The notes: generated by a model not told the origin, from the letters alone. 64,000 bases of DNA from CAWUEX02 sp963921305 (GCA_963921305.4 CAWUEX030000002.1:2232001-2296000); one strand, 5' to 3'; counted from the stretch's first letter, positions 8,125 to 16,043 are shown. Numbers and translations: made by a program.

Positions 8125-8207
8125 GGACGTCTCCTGCTATGTGAACGCTTATCGTAGGCCTCCACTGCTCAGGCGCAACCGGATCATCGAATGACGGGCC
8201 CGCGCAC

Positions 8208-8239
8208 AAAAAAAGACCGGGTCCTCATGTGACCCGGCC
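8208..8239 (-). terminator. Intrinsic terminator of the azoreductase gene
   Basis: On the minus strand GGCCGGGTC (8239-8231) pairs with GACCCGGTC (8223-8215) across a 7-nt loop, allowing one G-U pair, and is followed by a run of seven T (8214-8208). It starts 18 bp after the azoreductase stop. Confidence 0.85.
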
Positions 8240-8256
8240 TTTCGCGATATCTTATG

Positions 8257-8847
8257 TTAGGCGGCGAGCCGCGTGATCTCCGCTTCGGCGTTTTCAATCC
8301 GGCTTTTGCCTTTGGTATCTGCTTCGTCGGCATGAATGACCTCGACATCGGTGATGCCGACGAAGGCGAGGATCAGTTTCATATAGGGGACCGCGAAATC
8401 GATCTCGCTTCCCACCTGCGTACCGCCGGACGCCACAACCAGGATTGCCTTTTTGTTTTTCAGCAGGCCTTCCGGTCCGGTCTCGGTGTAGCGGAACGTC
8501 AGCCGCGCGCGGGTAATCATATCGATCCAGGCTTTCAGCGCCGCCGGAACGCCGAAGTTATAAATCGGCACGCCGATGACAACCGTATCCGCTTCCTGCA
8601 GTTCGGCGACCAGCGCATCCGACTGGGCCAGAACGGCGCGTTGTTCGCTGGTGCGTTCTGACGCGTCGGTAAAGTTGGCTGCGATCCAGGGCTCGGTGAA
8701 GAAGGGCATGCCGTCGGCCAGGTCGCGGGTGAGAACCGTGTGGTCCCCATTGCGGTTCAGCTTGGCGATCACCGCGTCCGTGAGGGTGCGCGTGATCGAT
8801 CCCTCGCGGCGCATGCTCGCATCGACTCGAAGAATGGTGGTGCTCAT
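8257..8847 (-). CDS. azoR: FMN-dependent NADH-azoreductase
   Basis: This 196-residue flavodoxin-like protein of the AzoR/AcpD family reduces quinones and azo compounds with NADH and FMN. Visible family marks are the N-terminal ILRVDASMRREGSITR loop for FMN phosphate, the PIYNFGVPAALKAWIDMITRARLTFRYTETGPEGL segment in two parts (PIYNFGVPAALKAWID and FRYTETGPEGLL), and VVASGG. Length matches the family. AAGGAGACCCAAA precedes the ATG. It is divergent from a LysR regulator that probably controls it, and it ends at a clear terminator. Confidence 0.93.
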   Translation of the reverse strand: MSTTILRVDASMRREGSITRTLTDAVIAKLNRNGDHTVLTRDLADGMPFFTEPWIAANFTDASERTSEQRAVLAQSDALVAELQEADTVVIGVPIYNFGVPAALKAWIDMITRARLTFRYTETGPEGLLKNKKAILVVASGGTQVGSEIDFAVPYMKLILAFVGITDVEVIHADEADTKGKSRIENAEAEITRLAA

Positions 8848-8956
8848 TTTGGGTCTCCTTATTGAGGTTGCTTAGACAGCGTGGGAGCGCTGCCCTCGTG
8901 TTTCGCCGTGTTCGATGCAGAGACTATGCCTATTGCGAATATCGGGAAAAATAGGC

Positions 8957-8972
8957 AATTATTGAAATAATT
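8957..8972. promoter_or_regulatory. Inverted repeat in the azoR/lysR intergenic region
   Basis: AATTATT GA AATAATT is a perfect 16-bp inverted repeat in the AT-rich 150-bp gap between the divergent azoreductase and LysR genes. LysR proteins usually bind dyads with a T-N11-A core here, so this is a candidate site. Direct proof is lacking. Confidence 0.5.
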
Positions 8973-8997
8973 ATTGCTTATATGAGAATAATTAATC

Positions 8998-9924
8998 GTG
9001 AGCGAATTTGATGAACTGCGGGCCTTCGTTGCGGTCGCCGAGAGCCTCAGTGTCACCAAGGCCGCGGCGCGGCTGAACACAGCACCCTCTGCCGTCAGCC
9101 GCCGGGTCAAGGACCTGGAGGCCCGGCTGGGCGCGCAACTTTTGGTCCGTACCACCCGGCGCATGAGCCTGACCGATGCCGGCCGGACGTTTCTCGGCCG
9201 CGCCACCCAGATTCTCGACGATCTGGAAAACGCCAAAGCTGAAGCCGGCGATGCGCGCGCTGATCTCTCCGGAACGCTGCGCGTTGCCGCGCCGCTCAGC
9301 TTCGGCGTGCCGCATGTGGGGCCGCTGGTGGCGGCCTTCATGCACCGTCATCCCAATCTCAAAGTCGATCTCGATTTGAGTGACCGGCGCATCGATCTCA
9401 TCGAGGAAGGCGTCGATCTCGCCCTGCGCATCGGCGATGAGCTCGACGACTCAAGTTTGGTGGCGCGCCGGCTGTGCGCCATTCGCGGCGTGGTGTGTGC
9501 ATCACCCGGTTTTCTCGCCAGCCACGGAACGCCGCACACGCCCGCGGAGTTGGAGGGCCAGCCCGGCCTGGTCTACGGCAATCTGCGGTCGCCCGATGTC
9601 TGGCGTTACACCGGGCCGGACGGCAAGGCAGGCTCTGTCAAAGTCACGGCGCGGCTGACATCGTCAAGCGGTGAGGTGCTCAACGATGCCGCCGTTGCAG
9701 GGCTTGGCTTGGTCCGCGAGCCCACCTTCATCGTTCACCGCGCGCTGCAGCAAGGTCTGCTGACCCCGTTGTTCACGGATCACATTTGGCAGGACCTGTC
9801 GCTCTACGCGCTCTATCCGCAAACCCGCTTCATGCCGGCGCGGGTGCGCGCCTTTCTTGATGTGCTCATTGAGGCTTTCGCCGGTGTGCCCTATTGGGAG
9901 AGCGCGGACCCCGTATCGTCTTGA
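8998..9924 (+). CDS. LysR family transcriptional regulator
   Basis: This 308-residue protein has an N-terminal winged helix (FVAVAESLSVTKAAARLNTAPSAVSRRVKDLEARLG), a linker helix and a substrate-binding-like effector domain beginning at GTLRVAAPLSFG. It resembles the LysR subgroup beside quinone reductases and azoreductases. It has a GTG start and no evident ribosome site; the nearest upstream ATG is closed by a stop. Divergent organisation with azoR suggests that it activates or represses that gene. Confidence 0.92.
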   Translation: MSEFDELRAFVAVAESLSVTKAAARLNTAPSAVSRRVKDLEARLGAQLLVRTTRRMSLTDAGRTFLGRATQILDDLENAKAEAGDARADLSGTLRVAAPLSFGVPHVGPLVAAFMHRHPNLKVDLDLSDRRIDLIEEGVDLALRIGDELDDSSLVARRLCAIRGVVCASPGFLASHGTPHTPAELEGQPGLVYGNLRSPDVWRYTGPDGKAGSVKVTARLTSSSGEVLNDAAVAGLGLVREPTFIVHRALQQGLLTPLFTDHIWQDLSLYALYPQTRFMPARVRAFLDVLIEAFAGVPYWESADPVSS

Positions 9925-9960
9925 TGGTTTGAGTCTCGTCACACGCGCGCCCGTGTCCCA

Positions 9961-10725
9961 TTAAACGCGGGCCGCGTAGGCCTTCATCGCATCGGTCAGG
10001 TAGCGGGTGAAGCCGGGCGCGATCGCTTCATAGCGTTTCTCGAAATCCGGATGCTCCAGGTACATGTCGGCCAGGCCCGCGTAGGCTTCGGCCGGGCAGG
10101 GCTTGTCCCACATGAAGGCGACCCAGGCGCGGTGACGGTCGAGCAGCAGATCGTGCACGTCGGAGTCCGCCGGTGTGCCGCGGCGTAAGCCTTCGGCCAA
10201 GCCCTCTTCGATGAGCTTGAGTTCCTCCATCGTTGCCGCCTGTTCGGCTTCGCTCATCGCCGCATAGGCTTTCTTACTGTGGGCGATGCGGTCTGCCATG
10301 TCGCCGCCGTAGCGGTCGATCAGCCAGCTTTCGTAGTCGGCTTGGGTGGCGTCGGAAAATCCTGAATACAAATCTTGGTCGGGCATGGGGGTGTTGTCCT
10401 CCAGGGCAGCTAGGGTGTGATCGATGGTCTCGACCAGAACGTCCATGCGCGCCGCCTGCGCCTGCAGGGCCGAGCGGTGGGCCCGCAACGCCGCAACGGA
10501 GTCGAACGCCGGGTCATCCAGAATGCTGCGGATGTCCGCCAGGCTCAGCCCCAAGGTCTTGTGAAACAGAATCTGTTGCAGCCGCAGAAGATCATCACGG
10601 TCGTAATAGCGGTAACCGTTGTCACCGGTAACAGGTGTCAGCAGGCCGATGGCGTCGTAATGGTGCAGCGTGCGCACCGAAACGCCCGACATGTCGGCCA
10701 CCTGTTTGACTGTATACCGCGGCAT
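9961..10725 (-). CDS. MerR family regulator with TipAS ligand-binding domain
   Basis: This 254-residue protein has an N-terminal MerR winged helix (YTVKQVADMSGVSVRTLHHYDAIGLL ... GYRYYDRDDLLRLQQI, shown here in parts), a dimerisation coil and a TipAS C-terminal domain (from about 135, with ELKLIEEGL and HRAWVAFMW ... YADMYLEHPDF-like pattern). TipAS proteins sense bulky hydrophobic or peptide antibiotics and activate multidrug-resistance genes. The ATG at 10725 has AGGAGT upstream; a longer reading to 10851 crosses the promoter and is not used. The promoter upstream has the overlong 19-bp spacer expected for MerR activation, so it probably autoregulates. Confidence 0.92.
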   Translation of the reverse strand: MPRYTVKQVADMSGVSVRTLHHYDAIGLLTPVTGDNGYRYYDRDDLLRLQQILFHKTLGLSLADIRSILDDPAFDSVAALRAHRSALQAQAARMDVLVETIDHTLAALEDNTPMPDQDLYSGFSDATQADYESWLIDRYGGDMADRIAHSKKAYAAMSEAEQAATMEELKLIEEGLAEGLRRGTPADSDVHDLLLDRHRAWVAFMWDKPCPAEAYAGLADMYLEHPDFEKRYEAIAPGFTRYLTDAMKAYAARV

Positions 10726-10757
10726 GATCCGCACTCCTGTTCTGATCGAGTCCGCAG

Positions 10758-10788
10758 GGTTTACGCTCTCACGCCACGTCAGGGTCAA
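10758..10788 (-). promoter_or_regulatory. MerR-type promoter with 19-bp spacer
   Basis: On the minus strand TTGACC (10788-10783) and TAAACC (10763-10758) are separated by 19 bp holding an imperfect palindrome CTGACG TGG CGTGAG. An overlong spacer with a dyad between the hexamers is the hallmark of MerR-regulated promoters. It lies 32 bp upstream of the MerR-TipAS start. Confidence 0.7.
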
Positions 10789-10810
10789 GGGCTTAAGTCT
10801 TTTCCCACAC

Positions 10811-11677
10811 TCATCGTATTTCGCGTGCAACACGAAACCCATGAAGGGCATAGCGTCCGTGCGGTGGATCCCACTCCCTCACGGCAGGATGCAGCCGCCA
10901 GGGTGGATCGGCAAAACTGCCGCCGCGGTTGACTCGCTGTGCACAGGATCCGTCGTCCGATGACTTAAAACAGTCGGAGACCCATTCCCACACATTGCCG
11001 CTCATGTCATGCAGACCGAATGCGTTGGCCGGGAATGACCCCACCGGTGCGGTTGCCGCGAAGCCGTCATCGCAAGAAAAGGTCTCGCCGATGCCGCGTG
11101 TTACGTCATTGACGTTGGCCCAGGCGCAGGCGGACGCAAGGCCACTGTCCCAGGGCGGACCTCGGCCACTCTGCGCCGCATAAGCCCACTCCCGTTCGCT
11201 GAGCAGGCGGTAGGACTGTCCGGTGATGTCTGCCAGCCAGTTCGCATAGGCTAGGGCGTCGTCCCAGCTCACGCACACCACCGGATGATCATGTGCTTGT
11301 ACAAAGCCCGGATCACGCCAGGTCACGCCGGCGCGATTGTCCCACGCCGCCGTTGTCTCGTCCCAGACAAAGCAGCGTGCGCCGTCCGCGCGGCCCGTGT
11401 CTGCTACGAACGCCGCATATTGGGCGCGGGTCACCTCCGTGACGCCTGCCGCAAACGCGTGATCGACTCTGCGCGTCTGACGCGGCCACGCCGCCTCGGC
11501 CACGTCACGCGGCACACCTGCTTCGACGAGTGCATCCGCGTCCGCGCCCGTAACCGACTCGCCCGATGGCACGCGCACCATCTGCGGACACAAGTCGCAG
11601 TCGCGGAAGGAGTCGCTTGCGCTGCTGCCATGGTTGAGCATGGTGACAGCAAGACAAAGCGCCAGAATGCGTTTCAT
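10811..11677 (-). CDS. Secreted SUMF1/FGE-fold protein without the catalytic Cys pair
   Basis: This 288-residue protein has a signal peptide (MKRILALCLAVTMLNHGSSA) and a formylglycine-generating-enzyme (SUMF1) sulfatase-modifying fold: TRAQYAAFVADTG, HPVVCVSWDDALAYANWL, YRLLSEREWAYAA, GLHDMSGNVWEWVSDC and RVNRGGSF followed by a GFRVAREIR end. In true FGE the segment after RGGSW carries two catalytic Cys in an S-Y-C-R-x-x-R-like context; here it reads FADPPWRLHPAVRE with no Cys, so formylglycine formation is unlikely. Its ATG overlaps the TGA of the PfpI gene by four bases, so both are one operon. Periplasmic location, role unknown. Confidence 0.85.
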   Translation of the reverse strand: MKRILALCLAVTMLNHGSSASDSFRDCDLCPQMVRVPSGESVTGADADALVEAGVPRDVAEAAWPRQTRRVDHAFAAGVTEVTRAQYAAFVADTGRADGARCFVWDETTAAWDNRAGVTWRDPGFVQAHDHPVVCVSWDDALAYANWLADITGQSYRLLSEREWAYAAQSGRGPPWDSGLASACAWANVNDVTRGIGETFSCDDGFAATAPVGSFPANAFGLHDMSGNVWEWVSDCFKSSDDGSCAQRVNRGGSFADPPWRLHPAVREWDPPHGRYALHGFRVAREIR

Positions 11678-12387
11678 TCTTTCAGTTTCGCCGCAATCTC
11701 GGCGTCGACTTCTTTCATACGCTTGCCGTAGTTGCCGTACTGGGCTTTCACCAAGGTCACCGTTTCCGCGTCCGCCGTATCCGGATGCCCATCCGGGAAC
11801 GGCGGGTCGGGTGCGTATTCCATCCCCAGCTGGATTTCCTTCGCCACCTGTGCGCCGCGCAGTTCCGCCGCCACGGTCAGGGCGAAGTCCAGCCCTGCGG
11901 TCACGCCGCCGCCGGTGATGCGGTTGCGGTCCTTCACCACCCGCCGTTCGGTCGGGATGGCGCCGAAGGTGGCGAGCCGGTCGAGGGAATACCAATGGGT
12001 CGTTGCTTTATAGCCGCGCAGCAGCCCCGCCGCCGCCAGCACCAGCGATCCGGTGCACACCGCCGTCACGTACGCCGCGTTTTCGGCGTGGCGCACAAGG
12101 TGGCCGCGTAACATGTCATCCTTCATCGCGCTGATGTGCCCGTTGCCGCCGGGCACGCAGATCACGTCAAGCTTTGGGCAGTCGTCCCAGGTGATCGACG
12201 GCGCCACGGTCATGCCGCTGGCGGTGACGCTGTCCAGCGTGTGCGCGACCAAATGGGTGTCCGCATCGGGAATGCGTTTGAACACATCCCACGGCGCGGC
12301 GAAATCCAGCAGCGTTGCCTTGTCGAACAGCGCGATACCGATGTTAAGGGCACTGGTGTTGGGTGGAGTAGATGTCGAAGCCGTCAT
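11674..12387 (-). CDS. DJ-1/PfpI family protein, isonitrile hydratase-like
   Basis: This 237-residue protein of the class I glutamine amidotransferase-like superfamily has the nucleophile elbow AVCTGSLVLAAAGLL (Cys in VCTGS), an ATTHW strand and a GGGVTAGLDFAL helix, the combination found in isonitrile hydratases and related PfpI-type proteins. Those hydrate isonitriles to N-substituted formamides. The ATG follows GAGGTGCTCTT. It is the first gene of an operon with the SUMF1-like protein (ATGA overlap). It is cytoplasmic, unlike its partner, which has a signal peptide. Substrate is uncertain. Confidence 0.88.
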   Translation of the reverse strand: MTASTSTPPNTSALNIGIALFDKATLLDFAAPWDVFKRIPDADTHLVAHTLDSVTASGMTVAPSITWDDCPKLDVICVPGGNGHISAMKDDMLRGHLVRHAENAAYVTAVCTGSLVLAAAGLLRGYKATTHWYSLDRLATFGAIPTERRVVKDRNRITGGGVTAGLDFALTVAAELRGAQVAKEIQLGMEYAPDPPFPDGHPDTADAETVTLVKAQYGNYGKRMKEVDAEIAAKLKE

Positions 12388-12658
12388 AAGAGCACCTCAT
12401 CAGTTAGGGGTGGGTGCCCAGACGCGCGGCGCAACCGGAAATCCTCCGGGCCGCGCTCCCCGGCGGTCATCCGCCTTTGCATATGTAGGGTTGGCGTCAG
12501 TCACGCGGCGTATTGACCCTAGGCCCCCTTGGGCACCGGCGCAACAGAAGTCACGCGCGCCCCGGCGAATTCGGTGTTCGCCGCTGTCCAGCCATGTGTG
12601 TTAGTTTTCATTCGATACCAATGGCGTCCCGGTGAGGGTGGGCAAGGGGAGACACGCC

Positions 12659-13224
12659 ATGACCGCATCTGAGGTTCTGAAGTCAGCACGCTGCCGTGCC
12701 TTTTTCCAGCATTGGCAATCGCTGCGCGACGGCGAAGCCTATGTGCCTACCCAGCAGATGCTGCTCGATCATCCGCACCCGGCGTTCGCGCCGCTCCTGC
12801 ACATCGGAGAACTCGCCGAGGATCACCTGGTCTTCCGCCTCATCGGCACCAAACTGGTGGAGCGCTGGGGGCGGGATAAAACCGGAGAAAAATCGGCGCC
12901 GATCAGCCGGCCGCCATCCGCGATGCTCTGTTCGCCAATGCGTGCGACGCCCATGCCCATCCCTGCGGCTACGTTCTGGAAATGGATTTCGCCTCGGCCA
13001 CCGGCGCCGGCATGTCCATCGAGGCGGTTGTCCTGCCGCTGGGTGTTGCACCGGGCCGGCCGGGGCGGCTGGTGTCCTATACCGATGTGCTGAAAACGTT
13101 GCCTCATGGCGAGCAGACCGCGCGGTACTTGTCCCTCCATGGCGGACGCTGGCTCGACATCGGCGCCGGCGTGCCGGATCATCCACCGGCGACGGTGGCG
13201 CGTGGAGAACTGGCGCAAGAGTAA
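12659..13224 (+). pseudogene. PAS_5-type protein split by a one-base frameshift
   Basis: Two frames together encode one protein of about 188 residues. The first part (from the ATG at 12659, after GGGGAGA) ends in the PAS-like VFRLIGTKLVERWGRDKTGEK. The second, in the -1 frame, continues IGADQPAAIRDALFANACDA and on to LPLGVAPGRPGRLVSYTDVL and a stop at 13224. The join falls at the A-run 12888-12892; one extra A would restore a single frame. The whole resembles the alphaproteobacterial PAS_5 family of single-domain sensors (RLxGT...GRDxTG ... LPL). Either a real recent mutation or an assembly error. Confidence 0.75.
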
Positions 13225-13255
13225 GCGACCGGGGTACGGAAGGGAGTCACGCTAC

Positions 13256-13855
13256 TCATACAGGTGCGCGAATAGATTGCGGTGGATACGAGCAGTCCAG
13301 TTGCATGACGTTGCGGTGTTTTCCCGCCATGCCAACTTTCTTAAAACCCGCAGATTCGAACATCGGCACCCGGCCCATAAAGCCATAGGACGTGGCGGCT
13401 GGGGCCACCGGGTAGCCCTCTACCACCTGCGCCCCGTTGTCCTGGGCGTAGGTGACCGCGGCCTCCAACATCTGTTTGGTTAGGCCTTGCCCCCGCAATT
13501 CGCGCTTTAGGTAAAAGCAGGCGACGGACCAAATCGCGCTATCGCCGCTGCGTTCATCATTCCCGCGTCCGGCGATTGTCCGGTAGGTCGGGCGCGGCGC
13601 GACCGAGCACCACCCGACCGGTTCGCCGCCACGGTACGCGAGTATGCCAATCGGCATGCCGTCATCGACGCGGTCATGCAGGGACGCCTTCAACAGCGCT
13701 TTTTTGGCCGGCCCTTTTGCGGATTTGGTCTCGGGCCGCGCGCGCCGCCACGCCATGCACCAGCAGTAGTGCGGGCCGCCCCGGCTTTCGAACACCTGCA
13801 CCAGGTCGGGCCACGTGTCCGCATCGACGCCCTTGAAGTTCAGCTGAGTCGTCAC
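13256..13855 (-). CDS. GNAT family N-acetyltransferase
   Basis: This 199-residue protein has a GNAT core: strand VGWCSVAPR, WSVACFYLKRELRGQGLTKQMLEAAVTYA in parts (the R-G-Q-G-L acetyl-CoA pyrophosphate loop) and NGAQVVEGYPVAP, ending with GFMGRVPMFESAGFKKV. It belongs to the subgroup with an N-terminal CWCM/W segment (YCWCMAWR). The most probable start is the GTG at 13855, just after the stop of the VOC gene (23-bp gap), since no in-frame ATG lies between. It probably forms a transcription unit with that VOC gene. The acetylated substrate is unknown. Confidence 0.85.
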   Translation of the reverse strand: MTTQLNFKGVDADTWPDLVQVFESRGGPHYCWCMAWRRARPETKSAKGPAKKALLKASLHDRVDDGMPIGILAYRGGEPVGWCSVAPRPTYRTIAGRGNDERSGDSAIWSVACFYLKRELRGQGLTKQMLEAAVTYAQDNGAQVVEGYPVAPAATSYGFMGRVPMFESAGFKKVGMAGKHRNVMQLDCSYPPQSIRAPV

Positions 13856-13878
13856 GATGCTTTTTATGCCTGCCCGGT

Positions 13879-14337
13879 CTAAACGTGCTCCAGCGGGCCG
13901 TCCCAGAACATCGCTTCGATCTTGTGACCATCCGGGTCGCGCGCGAAGGCGGCGTAATAGGGCTCGCCGTAATCGGGGCGCGGTCCCGGCGGGCCGTCGC
14001 AGGTGCCACCGTGGCCCAAGGCCGCGGCATGAAACGCCTGCACCGCCTCTTTCGACATGGCGAGAAAACAAAAGTGCGTGCCGTTGGACGGCGCGCCGGC
14101 GGCGCCTTTATCGAACGGCTTCTGCACCCAGAACTCCGGGAACGCCGTGCCATAGGCCACCGCAAAGCCGTCGATTTCCATCACCCGGCCGTAGCCCAGC
14201 GCGGCGATGACGGCATCGTAAAAGGCAACCGCGCGGTCGAGATCGTCGGTGCCGATCGACACGTGGCTCATAATGCTGGTCGGTAAACCGTTGGACGTAC
14301 TGCTGGCCTGCGCGTTGTCGTTGGCTTGGTCGGACAT
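13879..14337 (-). CDS. VOC (glyoxalase/bleomycin resistance) family protein
   Basis: This 152-residue single VOC domain has MSHVSIGTDDLDRAVAFYDAVI at the start of the fold, FCFLAMSKEAVQAFHAAAL in the middle and YYAAFARDPDGHKIEAMFW at the end, carrying the His and Glu positions used for metal binding in this superfamily. Such proteins act as lyases, dioxygenases or drug-binding proteins. The ATG at 14337 follows GGGGAGAGAACAC; about 20 polar residues precede the domain. It is followed by the GNAT gene on the same strand. Confidence 0.88.
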   Translation of the reverse strand: MSDQANDNAQASSTSNGLPTSIMSHVSIGTDDLDRAVAFYDAVIAALGYGRVMEIDGFAVAYGTAFPEFWVQKPFDKGAAGAPSNGTHFCFLAMSKEAVQAFHAAALGHGGTCDGPPGPRPDYGEPYYAAFARDPDGHKIEAMFWDGPLEHV

Positions 14338-14513
14338 GTGTTCTCTCCCCGTCAGATCCACGACTGTTTGAAGAGAACATATCATGAACATCAATGTTGG
14401 GGAGTCAAGGTGGGATCGGTCGCCGGTGACTTATAGTGGCCACCTCGTCCACAACCTCAGTATTTAGACCGAAAGGTGACCTTGGAGTAACTGAGATTCA
14501 AAGAACCGAGCGG

Positions 14514-14542
14514 CCTGACGAGTCACTTTAGGACTCGTCAGG
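14514..14542. terminator. Strong perfect hairpin across the stop codon of the 14.5-kb gene
   Basis: CCTGACGAGTC (14514-14524) pairs perfectly with GACTCGTCAGG (14532-14542), loop of 7 nt. The stop codon of the minus-strand gene (14528-14530) lies in the loop and its last codons in one arm. There is no T-run, so it may block mRNA decay or act in translation termination rather than terminate transcription. Confidence 0.55.
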
Positions 14543-14800
14543 ACCATCTGGGTTCAATGAGAAAAACGGCGACTTCAGGCCAAGACGGCGATCTAGGCGC
14601 CAAATAGTAGTCGGTGTCATGTGCTCGGTTTGATCCATTGATTCGTATACCCACTTTCCACTTGGCGCGGTTATTTTGGTCAACCCAATAGGATTGCCCT
14701 CGGGGTCGGAACTTAAAACGGATTGCACCGAGCAACCATTTCTTTGGGCCCAAACAAGATATGTCGCGAATGTTGGGTGACCGCCGAAGGGTTGCGACAT
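14528..14800 (-). CDS. Unknown 90-residue protein, second gene of a HicB-like module
   Basis: This 90-residue soluble protein is predicted as helix (FATYLVWAQRNGC), three strands (VQSVLSS, GLTKITAP, KWVYES) and helix (TTIWRLDRRLGL), an alpha-beta3-alpha plan like the dsRBD fold of HicA toxins. It lacks the GSHH-type catalytic His of classical HicA, so any such role is speculative. It begins three bases after the stop of the HicB-like gene, so it is co-expressed with it. Codon usage is less GC-biased than the flanking genes, suggesting accessory DNA. I do not recognise a named family. Confidence 0.6.
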   Translation of the reverse strand: MSQPFGGHPTFATYLVWAQRNGCSVQSVLSSDPEGNPIGLTKITAPSGKWVYESMDQTEHMTPTTIWRLDRRLGLKSPFFSLNPDGPDES

Positions 14801-14803
14801 CTA

Positions 14804-15106
14804 TTATGCAACCATCGCCATCTGATAGGGAGATGACTGAACGTCATTCCAATTCTTTGGAGTAAACGTACCAGAGGATTTTTCCCACATCTCAGCATAC
14901 AATGTCGGTGCAGGTTCGATACCCGCAAATTCTTCGCCGTGTACGCGCACGCTCTCTGCACGCTCCGCTTCAAAAACTGCTTCAAAGCGCGACTGCAACT
15001 CGTCCAAGTCTTTGGCCTGTGCACCGATGTCGTACTCGACGCATTGTGCGATCCACGTGTCTCCTTCTTTCAGGATAACGACGCGTAATTTGCCATCTAT
15101 AGCCAT
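14804..15106 (-). CDS. HicB-like protein, first gene of a possible toxin-antitoxin-like pair
   Basis: This 100-residue protein has a first half (LRVVILKEGDTWIAQCVEYDIGAQAKDLDEL in parts: VVILKEGDTWIAQCVEYDI and AQAKDLDEL) that fits the partial RNase H fold of HicB-like antitoxins. The usual C-terminal helix-turn-helix or ribbon-helix-helix is not apparent. The ATG follows AAGAAGGGACAG. A perfect 21-bp inverted repeat sits 20 bp upstream (15126-15146), as expected for an autoregulated pair. The gene downstream starts three bases after its stop. Confidence 0.7.
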   Translation of the reverse strand: MAIDGKLRVVILKEGDTWIAQCVEYDIGAQAKDLDELQSRFEAVFEAERAESVRVHGEEFAGIEPAPTLYAEMWEKSSGTFTPKNWNDVQSSPYQMAMVA

Positions 15107-15125
15107 AATTATCTGTCCCTTCTTA

Positions 15126-15146
15126 ACAGGCAGTATGGCTGCCTGT
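15126..15146. promoter_or_regulatory. Perfect inverted-repeat operator candidate upstream of the HicB-like gene
   Basis: ACAGGCAG (15126-15133), spacer TATGG, CTGCCTGT (15139-15146). This perfect 8-bp dyad lies in the leader of the HicB-like module, about 20 bp from its start codon, and is a candidate autoregulatory operator. Confidence 0.55.
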
Positions 15147-15318
15147 AATTTTGCCGGGATACATGCATGAGGTTACCAATACGTCAACATGCAGCAATAC
15201 ATATCTCGTAACCCATTGATATATAATATTATTATTTTACCAACTTACACAGTGAACCTCCTCTGGTGGTCTAACTAGTAGCTCACTAGTACTTGCACAA
15301 GAACCTCCACAAGTAGTT

Positions 15319-15621
15319 CTATAGCTCCGCTAGCGCCCTCATCTCTTTCCTGATCCAGCGCAGTTGGTCGGCCAGGCGTTTGCGTTCGGCCCGGGCGGCG
15401 GCGGTGTAGTAGCCATGCACCAAAGCGTTTTGATTGCCCGGCTGCGCGCCGGAGCCCTTGGCACCGCCGTGCATGCGGCAGCGGGTTTTACCGGTCACCG
15501 GAGGCAGACGGCAGGGCGTGCCATGTCTCGTCGTCGCCCCGCACAAGTCATCAGCCTCGTCACGCCGGCTCACGTCGAAGCTCCAGCGGCGGACGCCGCC
15601 ATCGCTTCGCGCCGCCGCCAA
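15319..15621 (-). CDS. HGG-motif zinc-finger-like small protein (phage-associated type)
   Basis: This 100-residue protein has the motif CGATTRHGTPCRLPPVTGK then TRCRMHGGAKGSGAQPGNQ, NALVHGYYT and a basic Arg/Lys-rich tail. This C...C...C.MHGG..G..GN.NA..HG.Y pattern is a well-known small-protein family that is common in Alphaproteobacteria and phage-derived regions; its function is not established, though the Cys/His spacing suggests zinc binding. It overlaps the 3' end of the upstream gene by 52 bases, a long overlap that supports co-translation or a misjudged start (no internal ATG is available). Confidence 0.75.
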   Translation of the reverse strand: MAAARSDGGVRRWSFDVSRRDEADDLCGATTRHGTPCRLPPVTGKTRCRMHGGAKGSGAQPGNQNALVHGYYTAAARAERKRLADQLRWIRKEMRALAEL

Positions 15622-16043
15622 GTGCGGTAGCGGGCCAGGGTTTCGATCTGCTGCAGGATCAAGCGCGAGATTTTGCTGGCGTCGTGGATGTAGCCGCCGA
15701 AGTAGCCGAACTCGTTGGCGCGATTGATCGCTTGCGACAACGCCGCCATGGACAGATCGTGAGTCGTGACCATCTGGGCGACGATCATCTCCTCGACCGG
15801 GTCGCCGTTATCGGTGAGGCCGGCCCAGGCCGCGAGCGCGCCTTTGGACGGTTCTCCCTTCTCCGCCTTTTCAGGATTCTGCGGCACCTGTTGGCGGGTC
15901 TCGTCATCCCAGCGCTGGGGAGTCACCGCGCTCGCCACCTGGCCAGCGACGTGGGCGCGGAACACGACGGAGGCGGAAGAGGGTGGCGGCTCAGAGGAGT
16001 CAGATTCAGGTTGTTCAGATTGGGGCGATTCAGATGGGGACAT
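15570..16043 (-). CDS. Partner of the HGG-motif protein, unknown function
   Basis: This 157-residue protein starts at the ATG at 16043; a TTG at 16088 is possible and neither has a clear ribosome site. The first 50 residues are Pro/Ser/Glu-rich and probably disordered. The second half (MIVAQMVTTHDLSMAALSQA, then INRANEFG and ASKISRLILQQIETLARYR) matches my memory of the protein regularly found directly upstream of HGG-motif genes in Alphaproteobacteria. Function unknown. The pair may be a prophage or integrative-element remnant. An AT-rich stretch follows upstream. Confidence 0.65.
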   Translation of the reverse strand: MSPSESPQSEQPESDSSEPPPSSASVVFRAHVAGQVASAVTPQRWDDETRQQVPQNPEKAEKGEPSKGALAAWAGLTDNGDPVEEMIVAQMVTTHDLSMAALSQAINRANEFGYFGGYIHDASKISRLILQQIETLARYRTWRRREAMAASAAGAST

